From positions 2,108,001 through 2,172,000 of the forward strand of contig NZ_CP146373.1 of assembly GCF_037055325.1 (NCBI RefSeq): a stretch of 64,000 nucleotides of DNA, read 5' to 3'. Origin of the DNA: Arachnia propionica. GTDB lineage: Bacteria > Actinomycetota > Actinomycetes > Propionibacteriales > Propionibacteriaceae. Within the stretch, counting starts at the first letter, position 1. Every line of letters begins with the position of its first letter. A program made the position numbers and the translations under genes. Shown here one piece after another: positions 1-8,064 of the stretch. Under the pieces are notes generated by a model. That model was given only the letters and a program-made list of their open reading frames with translations. It did not search any database and was not told the origin of the DNA.

Positions 1-621
1 GGCGTGACGCATGCCGGCCTCGTCGAGGAAACGCATATCAAACACCTCGAGGCCCTTGTCCACGAGCACCCGTTTCTCGCCGGGATCTACGCTGCGCAAC
101 CCGACCTGGCGGATGTTATCCACACCAATGGCGGGTTTCCGGTCCGACATGCCGGTCAGTTCCTCCGGTCCGTCACCGAGCAGGCAGGCCACCGGCATGC
201 CGTGGATGTTCCCGGAGGGGGTGAGCTCATTGGTGTTGATGTCGGCGTGGGCGTCCACCCAGATGACACGCAGCTTCTTGCCAACCTTGCGACAGTGCGC
301 GGCGATGGCACTGATGCTGCCGATAGCCAGGCTGTGGTCGCCACCCATCAGCACCGGCATCCGCCCATCCGCCAGTTCTGCGGCAACCGCATCGCGCACC
401 GCCCGGTTCCACTCGATCACTTCCGGCAGGTGGCGATAACCGTCGACCGGCGGGCTCTGGGGATTCGGCGGCCCGATGACGTCGCCAGCGTCGCGAACGT
501 CCACTCCGAAGGCCCGCAAGGCCTTTTCAATGCCAGCGACACGCAAGGCCCCTGGTCCGAGGCGACAGCCCGCGACACTGGCACCAATGTCAGTGGGGGC
601 TCCGATGAGAGTCAGTTTCAT
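1..621 (-). CDS. rocF: arginase (C-terminus off the window edge)
   Basis: Arginase of the ureohydrolase family, hydrolysing L-arginine to ornithine and urea with a binuclear Mn centre. I translated the minus strand from the ATG at 621: 207 residues are visible and the reading frame runs out of the window without a stop, so roughly the last 100 residues of a normal 300-residue arginase are missing here. The family metal-binding motifs are present: GGDHS at residues 93-97 and DAHAD at 123-127, followed by the NTNELTPSGNIHGMP loop that binds substrate in arginases rather than agmatinases. It is divergent from pepA, with 127 bp between the two starts. Another ureohydrolase (formimidoylglutamase, agmatinase) is less likely because of that loop. 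Confidence 0.9.
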   Translation of the reverse strand, partial: MKLTLIGAPTDIGASVAGCRLGPGALRVAGIEKALRAFGVDVRDAGDVIGPPNPQSPPVDGYRHLPEVIEWNRAVRDAVAAELADGRMPVLMGGDHSLAIGSISAIAAHCRKVGKKLRVIWVDAHADINTNELTPSGNIHGMPVACLLGDGPEELTGMSDRKPAIGVDNIRQVGLRSVDPGEKRVLVDKGLEVFDMRFLDEAGMRHA

Positions 622-748
622 GGTGACGATGCTAGGCGACTCGGTAGCCATGAAAACAGGTCGCCACGAAATACTTTGTTCCCATCGGGATCAGGCATGA
701 GCCCCGCTCGCTTCCTAACTCCTGCCAGAAAGCCTCTAAGCTGGCCCG

Positions 749-2242
749 GTGAGCACCAACATTCCCGCCCTGAAGACCGCAAAGAGCATCGACCGGGACG
801 CCGACGTCATCGTGGTCGGCCTCACCAGCGTCGGCGGGACCCCGACCCTCGTCGGGGTGCCGGCGGACCTGGAGAAGGCCTGGAGCAAACAGCTCCCGTC
901 ATCACTACTGGAGGTCGCTATCGCATTGGGCGCCCGCAGCGAGCTCGGCACATTGGCCACCCTGCCCCCCGTTCCGCAGAAACTCGTCGTGGTCGGTCTA
1001 GGTGACGTCGACGTCACCCCGTCGGCCCTCAGGCACGCATGTGGGGACGCCCTGCGGAAGATCAGTGGCACGAAGGACGCTGAGAACCTGAACGTCACCA
1101 TCTCCCTCGAACTACACGACCCCGAGCTGGCACGGGCCGCCGCAGAGGGCGCCGTTCTGGGCGCCTACCGCATTCCCTGCGTCACTCAGAAGCCCAAGAA
1201 GAGCTCCGTGTCCACCATTACGCTCGTGACGGGGCGCGCCCAGCTCAAGGAATCTGTCGAGGAGGCTGGAGTCATCGCAGCCGCCGTGGTGAAAGCACGT
1301 GACTGGATCAACACCCCTCCGAACCTGCTCTACCCCGAGACCTTCGCAGAATCCGCCAAGGCTCACGTCTCGGATCTCAAAGTCGGGACCGAGATCCTCG
1401 ACGAGAAAGCCCTTGCCAAAGGCGGCTACGGCGGCATCCTCGCGGTGGGAGGCGGCTCGTCGAGGTCTCCACGCCTGCTCCGTCTCACCTGGGCCCCGCG
1501 CGGCGCGAAATTCCACCTGGCACTGGTGGGCAAGGGCATCACTTTCGACTCCGGCGGCCTGGACATCAAACCCGCCGGGCAAATGGCCTCCATGACCTGC
1601 GACATGTCGGGGGCGGCTGCCGTGATCACCGCCACCCGGGCCATCGCGGCGCTCGGGTTGTCAGTCAAGGTCACCGCCTACGCCGCTATGGCCGAGAACC
1701 TGCCCTCCGGTACTGCCTATCGCTCTGGTGACGTGCTCACCATGTTTGATGGAACCACCGTCGAGAACGTCAACACCGACGCCGAGGGCCGGCTCGTGAT
1801 GGCCGACGCGCTGGGAAGAGCCGGCACTGACTCCCCGAACCTCATCGTGGACGTCGCCACGTTGACGGGTGCCTGCATGGTGGCCCTCGGGAAACGTACC
1901 GCCGGGCTCATGGCCAGCGACGATGCCGCCGCTGATCGTCTGCTCGACGCAGCCGAAGTCGCCGGGGAGGGTTTCTGGCACCTGCCGATTACCGACGACA
2001 TCCGTGAGGGCCTGAAGTCGGACATCGCAGATCTGCGTTCCGGTGGCAAGAGTCGCTACGGAGGAGCCCTGACCGCGGCTGCCTTCCTGCAGCACTTCAT
2101 CCCGGAGGGAATTTCCTGGGCGCACCTGGACATCGCCGGCCCGGCGTGGAACGACGAATCCCCGTACGGCTGCACACCGCTGGGCGGCACAGGTGCCGCG
2201 GTGCGCACGTTGGTGGCTCTGGCAACCCAGCTGGCCAGCTGA
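749..2242 (+). CDS. pepA: leucyl aminopeptidase (M17 family)
   Basis: Cytosolic di-metal aminopeptidase that removes N-terminal residues from peptides. The protein is 497 aa, normal for family M17, with a variable N-terminal domain (about 1-170) and a catalytic domain (about 175-495). Signature motifs are visible: VGKGITFDSGGLDIKP near residue 260, which carries the metal-binding Lys and Asp, and NTDAEGRL near residue 341. The start is GTG at 749. The gene stands alone between the divergent arginase gene and a weak hairpin just after its stop. Confidence 0.95.
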   Translation: MSTNIPALKTAKSIDRDADVIVVGLTSVGGTPTLVGVPADLEKAWSKQLPSSLLEVAIALGARSELGTLATLPPVPQKLVVVGLGDVDVTPSALRHACGDALRKISGTKDAENLNVTISLELHDPELARAAAEGAVLGAYRIPCVTQKPKKSSVSTITLVTGRAQLKESVEEAGVIAAAVVKARDWINTPPNLLYPETFAESAKAHVSDLKVGTEILDEKALAKGGYGGILAVGGGSSRSPRLLRLTWAPRGAKFHLALVGKGITFDSGGLDIKPAGQMASMTCDMSGAAAVITATRAIAALGLSVKVTAYAAMAENLPSGTAYRSGDVLTMFDGTTVENVNTDAEGRLVMADALGRAGTDSPNLIVDVATLTGACMVALGKRTAGLMASDDAAADRLLDAAEVAGEGFWHLPITDDIREGLKSDIADLRSGGKSRYGGALTAAAFLQHFIPEGISWAHLDIAGPAWNDESPYGCTPLGGTGAAVRTLVALATQLAS

Positions 2243-2265
2243 GAGCCCAGCCACAACGGCTTCGC

Positions 2266-2292
2266 GGGGCACCGGCCACAGGCCGGCGCCCC
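2266..2292. terminator. hairpin after pepA
   Basis: Twelve-base arms (2266-2277 and 2281-2292) pair with one A-C mismatch around an ACA loop, 24 nt after the pepA stop. No T-run follows, so it is at best a weak or factor-assisted terminator. It also lies beyond the 3' end of the opposing gene ending at 2395. Confidence 0.45.
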
Positions 2293-2394
2293 ATGATCGT
2301 CACACCCACCACTCCCCACCCACGGGAGCGCTTGGGAAGCCTCTCCCGCAAGCTGTTTGAGCCGGACCGTGAGCCCCTGGGCGGACAGTCCGTG

Positions 2395-3093
2395 TCAAAA
2401 CCGCATCCGGTCCCGACGGCCTGGCCGGCCGAGAGGTTCCCGGGACATGCGTGAGCTGGCTTCGGCATGACCTCCTGATGGGTCTCGCCGGTCGGCTCCA
2501 CCAGCTTTGCGGCGGCCTTGTGGACGTGACCTCTCACCAGGAGAGCTCGGCGCCCCTCCGCTCCTGCGGATTCCTGCATGTCCGCTGATGAGTTTGAGCA
2601 GAAGAACCGGCCCCAACCATCGGTTTCGCCGCCCTCTACCGCGTCGCCAGTCTTCCACCGCGAGAACAGCAGCCGCCGCAGTCGCGATCGCAGGACGCAG
2701 ACGAGAACGGGGAACGAATAGTTCCAGAGCCGCCGATGCCCCGAGGGCCGTCAGGTAACGACGGGTGGCATGGCTCCATGTCCCCTGCCCGATTGCCGGA
2801 AGAACGAAGGGCTGCACGTGGATTCCCGTGAAGAGAAGGCGCTCCGGGATGTCTTTCCGGGCGAAAGCACGTCGGTTGGACGGCCAGTGAAGGGCCACCA
2901 GGCCACCGACGAGATCGAAGGCGAGTCCTGCCGCAACCGCTCCCTTCACCGCTCCGTCGCGGCTCCCGGCGCTCAGCCCCACGGCCAAAGCGGATACAGA
3001 GGCGGCGCCAAGCACAGGGACTGCCGCTTCCCGATCGGCGACGCCCAGCAGAGACTTCAGGGAATCCAGTGACTGTGGTTTCAACGATTTCAT
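2395..3093 (-). CDS. uncharacterised small membrane protein under TetR-type control
   Basis: Not recognised as a named family. From the ATG at 3093 the frame gives 232 aa. Residues about 20-165 contain several hydrophobic alanine/leucine-rich stretches that could form four to six membrane segments; the part after about residue 170 is hydrophilic, rich in Arg, Gly and Ser, and looks unlike the rest, so the true protein may end earlier or the frame may have drifted. The upstream extension of the frame to 3240 would overlap the divergent TetR gene and cross the operator, so I reject it. The start lies 13 bases from a perfect inverted repeat shared with the TetR gene, so the pair probably forms a regulator-target unit. 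Confidence 0.55.
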   Translation of the reverse strand: MKSLKPQSLDSLKSLLGVADREAAVPVLGAASVSALAVGLSAGSRDGAVKGAVAAGLAFDLVGGLVALHWPSNRRAFARKDIPERLLFTGIHVQPFVLPAIGQGTWSHATRRYLTALGASAALELFVPRSRLRPAIATAAAAVLAVEDWRRGRGRRNRWLGPVLLLKLISGHAGIRRSGGAPSSPGERSRPQGRRKAGGADRRDPSGGHAEASSRMSREPLGRPGRRDRMRF

Positions 3094-3105
3094 GGCGCCA
3101 GAATA

Positions 3106-3125
3106 TCTGGACAATTCGGTCCAGA
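3106..3125. promoter_or_regulatory. perfect inverted repeat, probable TetR operator
   Basis: TCTGGAC and GTCCAGA flank a six-base spacer in the 82-bp gap between the divergent membrane protein (start 3093) and the TetR gene (start 3176). A possible forward promoter, TGGACA (3108-3113) and TATCCT (3132-3137) with 18 bp between, overlaps it. On the reverse strand a TATTCT box lies a few bases before the ATG at 3093, compatible with a leaderless transcript. Binding here would repress both genes. Confidence 0.65.
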
Positions 3126-3175
3126 AATAGGTATCCTCGCACCATTCCCTGACCAATGAGTAAGGAGCAGCAAGG

Positions 3176-3778
3176 ATGCCGCGCCCCCGAAAACCCATTG
3201 CTCCCGAGCGCCGCGCTCGCCTGATGCGCGCCGCCCGCACCCACTTCGCCCGCCACGGTTACCGCGGAGCTTCCCTGCAGCGGATCCTCTCGGAGGCCAA
3301 CTTTCCCCGCAGCTCCTTTTACCACTTCTTCCAGGAGAAAGAAGCGCTGTTCGACGCCGCGCTCGCCGACGGTCTGGCCCTGCTGGCGACCCGCATCGAG
3401 GTGGCCGACCCCAGCGCCCTCACCGCCGAGAATTACTGGCCCACAGTTCTCGACCTCGTGAATACCTTCAGCGAAGCCTGCCGCGACGAGGACCTGGCCG
3501 CCGTTCCCGTGATCTTCCACTTGCGCGACGCTCCGCAGTCGGAAACGCGGGACCGGTTCGAACGAGCAGCCCACCAGTGGTGCACGCTCATGGTGGAACA
3601 CGGTCGTGCCCTCGGAAAGATCGAGCGGGATCTCCCGGCTGGCCTTCACGTGGAACTCACATGGAACATGGTGGTGGCGCTGGACCGGTGGTTCGCCACC
3701 CACCCGGAACACACGGGCGACAGCGCCCGGATCACCGGCGTACTCCTGGCCCGGATGCTCAAGGCAGCGGACCGGTGA
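3176..3778 (+). CDS. TetR/AcrR-family transcriptional regulator
   Basis: One-component repressor of 200 aa, the usual TetR size. The N-terminal helix-turn-helix spans about residues 15-62 and includes the family-typical tract GYRGASLQRILSEAN followed by SSFYHFFQEKEALF. The C-terminal ligand domain is divergent and does not reveal a ligand. The ATG at 3176 is preceded by AAGGAG a few bases upstream. The gene is divergent from the membrane protein at 2395-3093 with a shared operator, and its stop overlaps the GTG of a small downstream frame by four bases, so it probably leads an operon with the glycosyltransferase. Confidence 0.9.
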   Translation: MPRPRKPIAPERRARLMRAARTHFARHGYRGASLQRILSEANFPRSSFYHFFQEKEALFDAALADGLALLATRIEVADPSALTAENYWPTVLDLVNTFSEACRDEDLAAVPVIFHLRDAPQSETRDRFERAAHQWCTLMVEHGRALGKIERDLPAGLHVELTWNMVVALDRWFATHPEHTGDSARITGVLLARMLKAADR

Positions 3779-3993
3779 ACCCCCCGGATGCCCTCCCACT
3801 GGACATCACCGGGTACCTGGGAGACCGTCTCCCCACGGAACTGCACCTGCACGGTCGCCGAAAACGATCCGCAAAAGATCGATCACGGCATGCTGCGGAC
3901 CGCAGAGAGGAATGGGCCGAGAGCCAGAAGATCAATGAGTTCTTCACTCAGCAAACCGGGCACATCGCGCCCTCAGCCATGAGGAACCCATGA
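3775..3993 (+). CDS. possible 72-residue small protein coupling TetR to glycosyltransferase
   Basis: A 72-codon frame from GTG at 3775 to the stop at 3991-3993. It overlaps the TetR stop by four bases (GTGA) and the next gene's start by four bases (ATGA), the arrangement of translationally coupled actinobacterial operons. The product would be charged and Arg/Glu-rich, with no signal peptide, membrane segment or known motif. A weak AAGG-like ribosome site precedes the GTG. It could instead be a spacer that happens to stay open, because open frames are common in DNA of this GC content. Confidence 0.45.
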   Translation: MNPPDALPLDITGYLGDRLPTELHLHGRRKRSAKDRSRHAADRREEWAESQKINEFFTQQTGHIAPSAMRNP

Positions 3994-5252
3994 GCACTAG
4001 AACGCCTAAGCGACGTTTCCTCTTCGCCCCCGAGACCTTCAATCTGGGTGAGACCTCTCGCGGGGTCGAGGTGGCCCGAGCGCTCACCGGGGCTGGGCAC
4101 GATGTGCGTTTCATGGGGTATTCCCGCACGTACGCTCCCTACATCCGGGAGGCAGGTTTCGAACTCGACCTCCTCACCCCCGAAGTGGACGATGCCCTGG
4201 CCGCCAGGTTCTTCGCCTTCGAGCAGGGGCGTTCACCACATTTCCCGTTTACAACCCACATGGTGCGCACTCGCGTGCGCAACGAGCTGGACCTGATCGC
4301 ACGCTGGCAACCCGACGCGGTGATCATCGGGACGACTCTCACCCTCCTGTTGTCGGCCAGGATCGCCGGAGTGCCGTTGATATACCTGCGCCCCTACCCT
4401 TTGAGTGCAAGCCATCTGGCCTCGGTCTCCAGCCTCCCGCTGCGTGTGCACACAGGTCTCACTTCTCGCTGCATCAACCACCTCGCCGGGTTTCTGGCCG
4501 GGAAACTCGCCAGACATCTCCGGTGGAAACCAGTAGCTTTCCGCCGGGTGGCCCGCGAACACGGTCTCCGGCTTCCCAGACGCACCGCGGTAATGCTCGA
4601 CGCCGACCTGGCACCGATCGCATCCCTGTTCCCTCTGCTGGACGGGCGGCCCCTGGTATCCGGTGAAGTAGCCGTCGGCCCCATCTACGCCCACGCCGCC
4701 GGGGCCCTACCCCCGGAAGTGGAGGAACTCACCCGGGAACACAGCCGTCCGCTCATCCATGTGGGCCTGGGTTCCTCCGCCCGCCGCGAGGTGGCACTTC
4801 CGCTGCTCACTGCCCTCGGGGACCTCAAAGTGGACGTCATCTCCACGGCGGGCCGCTACCTCACCCCACAGGACCGCAGTGGGCTGCCCGCTTCGGTTCT
4901 GGTCTTCGATTTCCTCCCCACCCACAAGTTGAGCGGGCTCATTGACGCATCGCTCATCCACGGGGGCGAGGGGACGGTACAGACGGCCTGCACCTCGGGT
5001 ATCCCTTTCGCAGGCATCGGCATGCAGATGGAACAGAAACTCAACATCGAAGAATGCGTGAACTTTGGCAACGCACTGGCCTTCACCATGCGCGACATCC
5101 ACCGAAACAAGATCCCCTCCCTAGTTGAGCAGCTACTCACCGACCCCACCCTGCGGCGACGCGCACGAGAGCTGGCTACCCTGACGCAAGACATCGACGG
5201 GGCAGGGCGCTGCGCCGAGGTCATTCTTCGCTTCCTCGATGATCGGCGCTGA
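3990..5252 (+). CDS. UDP-sugar-type glycosyltransferase (GT1/GT28-like)
   Basis: Cytosolic GT-B fold glycosyltransferase of 420 aa. The N-terminal half opens with a beta-strand and a loop like that of the UGT/MGT family, with GAGHDVRFMGYS near residue 33. The C-terminal half has the nucleotide-sugar binding tract, including GLGSS near 263 and HGGEGTVQTA near 325, corresponding to the H-x-G-G motif of macrolide and sterol glycosyltransferases. The acceptor cannot be told from sequence. GAGGA lies six bases before the ATG. The TetR regulator upstream suggests inducible glycosylation of a xenobiotic, lipid or secondary metabolite. Confidence 0.8.
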   Translation: MSTRTPKRRFLFAPETFNLGETSRGVEVARALTGAGHDVRFMGYSRTYAPYIREAGFELDLLTPEVDDALAARFFAFEQGRSPHFPFTTHMVRTRVRNELDLIARWQPDAVIIGTTLTLLLSARIAGVPLIYLRPYPLSASHLASVSSLPLRVHTGLTSRCINHLAGFLAGKLARHLRWKPVAFRRVAREHGLRLPRRTAVMLDADLAPIASLFPLLDGRPLVSGEVAVGPIYAHAAGALPPEVEELTREHSRPLIHVGLGSSARREVALPLLTALGDLKVDVISTAGRYLTPQDRSGLPASVLVFDFLPTHKLSGLIDASLIHGGEGTVQTACTSGIPFAGIGMQMEQKLNIEECVNFGNALAFTMRDIHRNKIPSLVEQLLTDPTLRRRARELATLTQDIDGAGRCAEVILRFLDDRR

Positions 5253-5412
5253 TTCCCAGACATGCACTCGGGGCGCCACACAAAGATCCCTGGGCATCGC
5301 TACCTCGTTCCCACGAAAAGACCCCGTGACTGATAATTTGACACGAGACTCGGCGCCATCCCAGCAACTCGAGAAGGCGCCCGATCCGTCGAGGCGAAAT
5401 CCAGGAGCCCGC

Positions 5413-6126
5413 ATGCACATGACATTCCGGGAAACCGAACTCGACCGTATGACCCGGTCGGGCTGGATGGCCCCTGCTGTCCGGGAATTGCTCGCAGATC
5501 GCGGGATGCCCACTCCGGTAGAACATCTCGAGGCCATCCAGGACATCGACTGGTGGAAACGTGCCGAACGCACGGCAGCAGCGCTCCGGGAACATTGTGC
5601 GACATTCCGTTTCGGAGAGATGACGGATTTCGGCTTGCTGCTGATCCCATCCCCGGAGAAAATCGATACCCGTTCCCACCTTCCACCTGTGGTTCGGAAA
5701 CAGCAGAATTCGGATCTCAGCGAGGATTTCGTGGACCCTGCGCTGGGACAAGGCGTTGACCTCACCCTCCCCGAAATCCCGTGGACACCGTTCATCTCGG
5801 TCGTCGGCCCCCAGGGCATCTCGGCAGGAAGCCACATGGATGTCCGAACTGCGGAGCGGCGACGTTTCGAGGTTCTGGGACACGACACCCGCGACGCCAT
5901 GACCCGCCAGCTGTGGGGAGCACGTCTGCTTCAATCACCCGTCGGGGTGATACCTGACAGCGATTACAACGACGTCTGGACGTTCACCCTTTTCCCTGCC
6001 GAGCCCTTGGTGGCTGGAAAGGCTACGTCAGGAACGGTGCTGAAAGGACGAGTACGTTTCCGCCTGGGAAAGAGCAACCGGGGAATCAGCAGCGCCCGGG
6101 TCGCCCCCGGCATTCCGGTGCCCTGA
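5413..6126 (+). CDS. uncharacterised protein, 237 aa
   Basis: I do not recognise the family with confidence; the layout loosely resembles actinobacterial DUF5701-type proteins. I prefer the ATG at 5413 because AGGAG precedes it at good spacing; the open frame reaches back to 5239 but the extra 58 residues are of unlike, unordered composition and overlap the glycosyltransferase. The product has no signal peptide or membrane segment. It holds a central acidic region and a mixed C-terminal half with tracts such as PWTPFISVVGPQGIS. It follows the glycosyltransferase by 160 bases on the same strand and could be the last gene of that unit. Confidence 0.55.
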   Translation: MHMTFRETELDRMTRSGWMAPAVRELLADRGMPTPVEHLEAIQDIDWWKRAERTAAALREHCATFRFGEMTDFGLLLIPSPEKIDTRSHLPPVVRKQQNSDLSEDFVDPALGQGVDLTLPEIPWTPFISVVGPQGISAGSHMDVRTAERRRFEVLGHDTRDAMTRQLWGARLLQSPVGVIPDSDYNDVWTFTLFPAEPLVAGKATSGTVLKGRVRFRLGKSNRGISSARVAPGIPVP

Positions 6127-6236
6127 TCTGCGGCACAATCAGCCCGCTCACCAGACGAGAAAATCGCTGACAGCGATGCACTAGAGGAGCATATTCTCGG
6201 CTGAGTTGAGTCGCGGGCTCTGTGGTAGAGCCGACT

Positions 6237-6563
6237 TCATCCAGAGATCTTCTTGTTCCTCGCCCCGTATTCGCGCATGCGTTGCGGATACGGCACCACT
6301 CCCGCGTCATAGGCTGGAATGTCGTGGCGGGAGGCGAAGTCATAGCCGAAGGCGATCGAAGGGATAGCACGCCGGGTTGATTCCCCATCGGCGGCCACCA
6401 GCAGGATCGATGGTTTGTTGAAGCTGGTGGGTTGCTCCAGCCAGGCCTCGACGCCCCGGCGGGTGGTCACAAAGCCATCGAGATGGTCGAGGAGCACACC
6501 GTCCACTTCCTTCTGCTCCTTGGCGACCTTTGCAGCAACCTTGCGCTTCGAGAACCAACCCAC
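6237..6563 (-). CDS. conserved hypothetical protein divergent from lpdA
   Basis: A 108-residue frame beginning at a GTG at 6563 (VGWFSKRK). The frame stays open to 6602, but the longer version would overlap the lpdA start. The product is soluble and has a basic, lysine-rich start, a middle reading VDGVLLDHLDGFVTTRRGVEAWLEQP split over residues 20-46, and a C-terminal segment ending in REYGARNKKISG. Similar small genes, often annotated only as oxidoreductase or hypothetical, sit beside the lipoamide-dependent dehydrogenase genes in actinobacteria (family recollection, not checked). No cofactor motif is visible. Confidence 0.6.
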   Translation of the reverse strand: MGWFSKRKVAAKVAKEQKEVDGVLLDHLDGFVTTRRGVEAWLEQPTSFNKPSILLVAADGESTRRAIPSIAFGYDFASRHDIPAYDAGVVPYPQRMREYGARNKKISG

Positions 6564-6600
6564 CCGAACATTATGCCGGGAGGATGGAAGACTGTCCCGC

Positions 6601-8004
6601 ATGACGCAAGTTCACGACCTGGCCATTCTGGGCGGTGGTCCCGCCGGTTACGCGACCGCGCTGCGGGCCACGCAGCTCGGCCTGGACGTGGTGCTGGTGG
6701 AGGAGAAGGAGGTGGGCGGCACCTGTCTGCACCGGGGGTGCGTACCCACCAAGGCGTGGCTGCAGGCCGCGAAGATCCGTGCCGCCGTCGCCAAGGCCGA
6801 CAGGGTGGGAATCGGCGCCATCCTCACCGGGGTGGACGCCGCCAAGGTGCGAAGTTTCGCGGACTCCGTGGTCTCGGGGCTACACCGCGGGCTGACCGGT
6901 TTGATCCGTTCCCGCGGCATCCGGGTGATTCCGGGACATGGTCGACTGGTGGTCGATGCCGAAGGACCCGCCCTCGACGTCGACGGAGAACTGCTGCGCG
7001 CCCACAACATCGCCCTGGCAACCGGATCGACCCCCGTGACGCTGGGCCTGCCGACCGATGGGGAACGCATCCTCACCAGCGAGCACGCGCTGCGCCTAGA
7101 ACGGCTTCCCGGGCGGGCCGTCATCCTGGGCGGCGGCGTCATCGGGGTTGAGTTCGCATCTCTCTGGCGCGACCTGGGAGTCGATGTGGTCCTGGTGGAG
7201 GCGGCGCCACACCTGCTCCCGAACGAGGATCCGGACCTCGTCGCCGTGCTGGAACGACGCCTGAGGGCCCGGGGCGTCGAGCTGCGACTCGGGGAGAAAG
7301 CCAAGGGGATCGTCCGTGACGGCGACCAGGTGCGCCTGCAGCTGCCCGAGGAGATCATCACCGCGGATGTCGCACTGATCGCGGTGGGCCGCCGCCCCCT
7401 CACTAGTGGCCTTGGATTGGAGGAGGCAGGCGTCGCCCTCACGTCCACGGGGCATGTGAGCACCACCCGGGAGCTCGCCACCACCATCGCGAGAGTATTC
7501 GCGGTTGGGGATCTGGTCGTGGGCCCGCAGCTGGCGCACCGCGGCTACGCGCACGGCATCTTCCTGGCAGAGCACCTGGCCCATCTGATGGGCGAGCGTC
7601 CCATCCGTCCTCGTCCTCCCGAAGACCGTGACATCCCGCGGATCACCTATTCGAGTCCGCAGTTCGCATCGGTAGGTATGACCCGGGAGCAGGCAGCAGC
7701 GACCGGAGGCTGCGAGTTCTCAGATTTCGACCTGCGCGGCAATGCCCGCGCCCTGATGCTGGCTCCCGGGGACCGCGACGCGGGACTGGTGCGGGTGGTC
7801 CGGCGTCCGGGCGGCCCGGTCGTAGGTGTTCATGCCGTCGGCGATGAGATCGCTGAGCTGATAGCCGAAGGAACACTGATGGTGGGTTGGCAGGCCACCC
7901 CTGACGACGTGAAGGACCTGATGCACCCGCATCCGAGCCTCAGTGAGGCGCTGGCGGAGGCAAACCTCGCCCTCGCCGGGTCAGCCCTGCACATGCACAC
8001 CTGA
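6601..8004 (+). CDS. lpdA: dihydrolipoyl dehydrogenase (E3)
   Basis: FAD flavoprotein that reoxidises dihydrolipoyl groups of the 2-oxoacid dehydrogenase complexes, passing electrons to NAD+. The 467-aa product matches family length. It shows the FAD-binding LAILGGGPAGYATAL at residues 7-21, the redox-active disulfide in GGTCLHRGCVPTK near 39-51, the NAD-binding AVILGGGVIGVEF near 174-186, the AVGDL FAD loop near 301, and the C-terminal dimer-interface HPHPSLSE containing the catalytic His. ATG 6601 is the natural start, though no strong ribosome site is close to it. sucB follows after 60 bases, so the E3 and E2 genes are paired; no E1 gene is in the window. Confidence 0.95.
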   Translation: MTQVHDLAILGGGPAGYATALRATQLGLDVVLVEEKEVGGTCLHRGCVPTKAWLQAAKIRAAVAKADRVGIGAILTGVDAAKVRSFADSVVSGLHRGLTGLIRSRGIRVIPGHGRLVVDAEGPALDVDGELLRAHNIALATGSTPVTLGLPTDGERILTSEHALRLERLPGRAVILGGGVIGVEFASLWRDLGVDVVLVEAAPHLLPNEDPDLVAVLERRLRARGVELRLGEKAKGIVRDGDQVRLQLPEEIITADVALIAVGRRPLTSGLGLEEAGVALTSTGHVSTTRELATTIARVFAVGDLVVGPQLAHRGYAHGIFLAEHLAHLMGERPIRPRPPEDRDIPRITYSSPQFASVGMTREQAAATGGCEFSDFDLRGNARALMLAPGDRDAGLVRVVRRPGGPVVGVHAVGDEIAELIAEGTLMVGWQATPDDVKDLMHPHPSLSEALAEANLALAGSALHMHT

Positions 8005-8064
8005 TTGAAGGATAGGCTTGGGACGGATAGCGACGCGCCAGACACAAAAGGAGCCAATGTTCAC

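Noticed and set aside
4..1005. 333-codon plus-strand open frame over the arginase gene
   Set aside because: It is the reverse of the arginase coding sequence and runs into pepA. The minus-strand frame has all arginase motifs; this one has none.
2395..3240. Longer version of the membrane protein starting at 3240
   Set aside because: It would cross the operator and overlap the TetR gene. ATG 3093 beside the promoter fits better.
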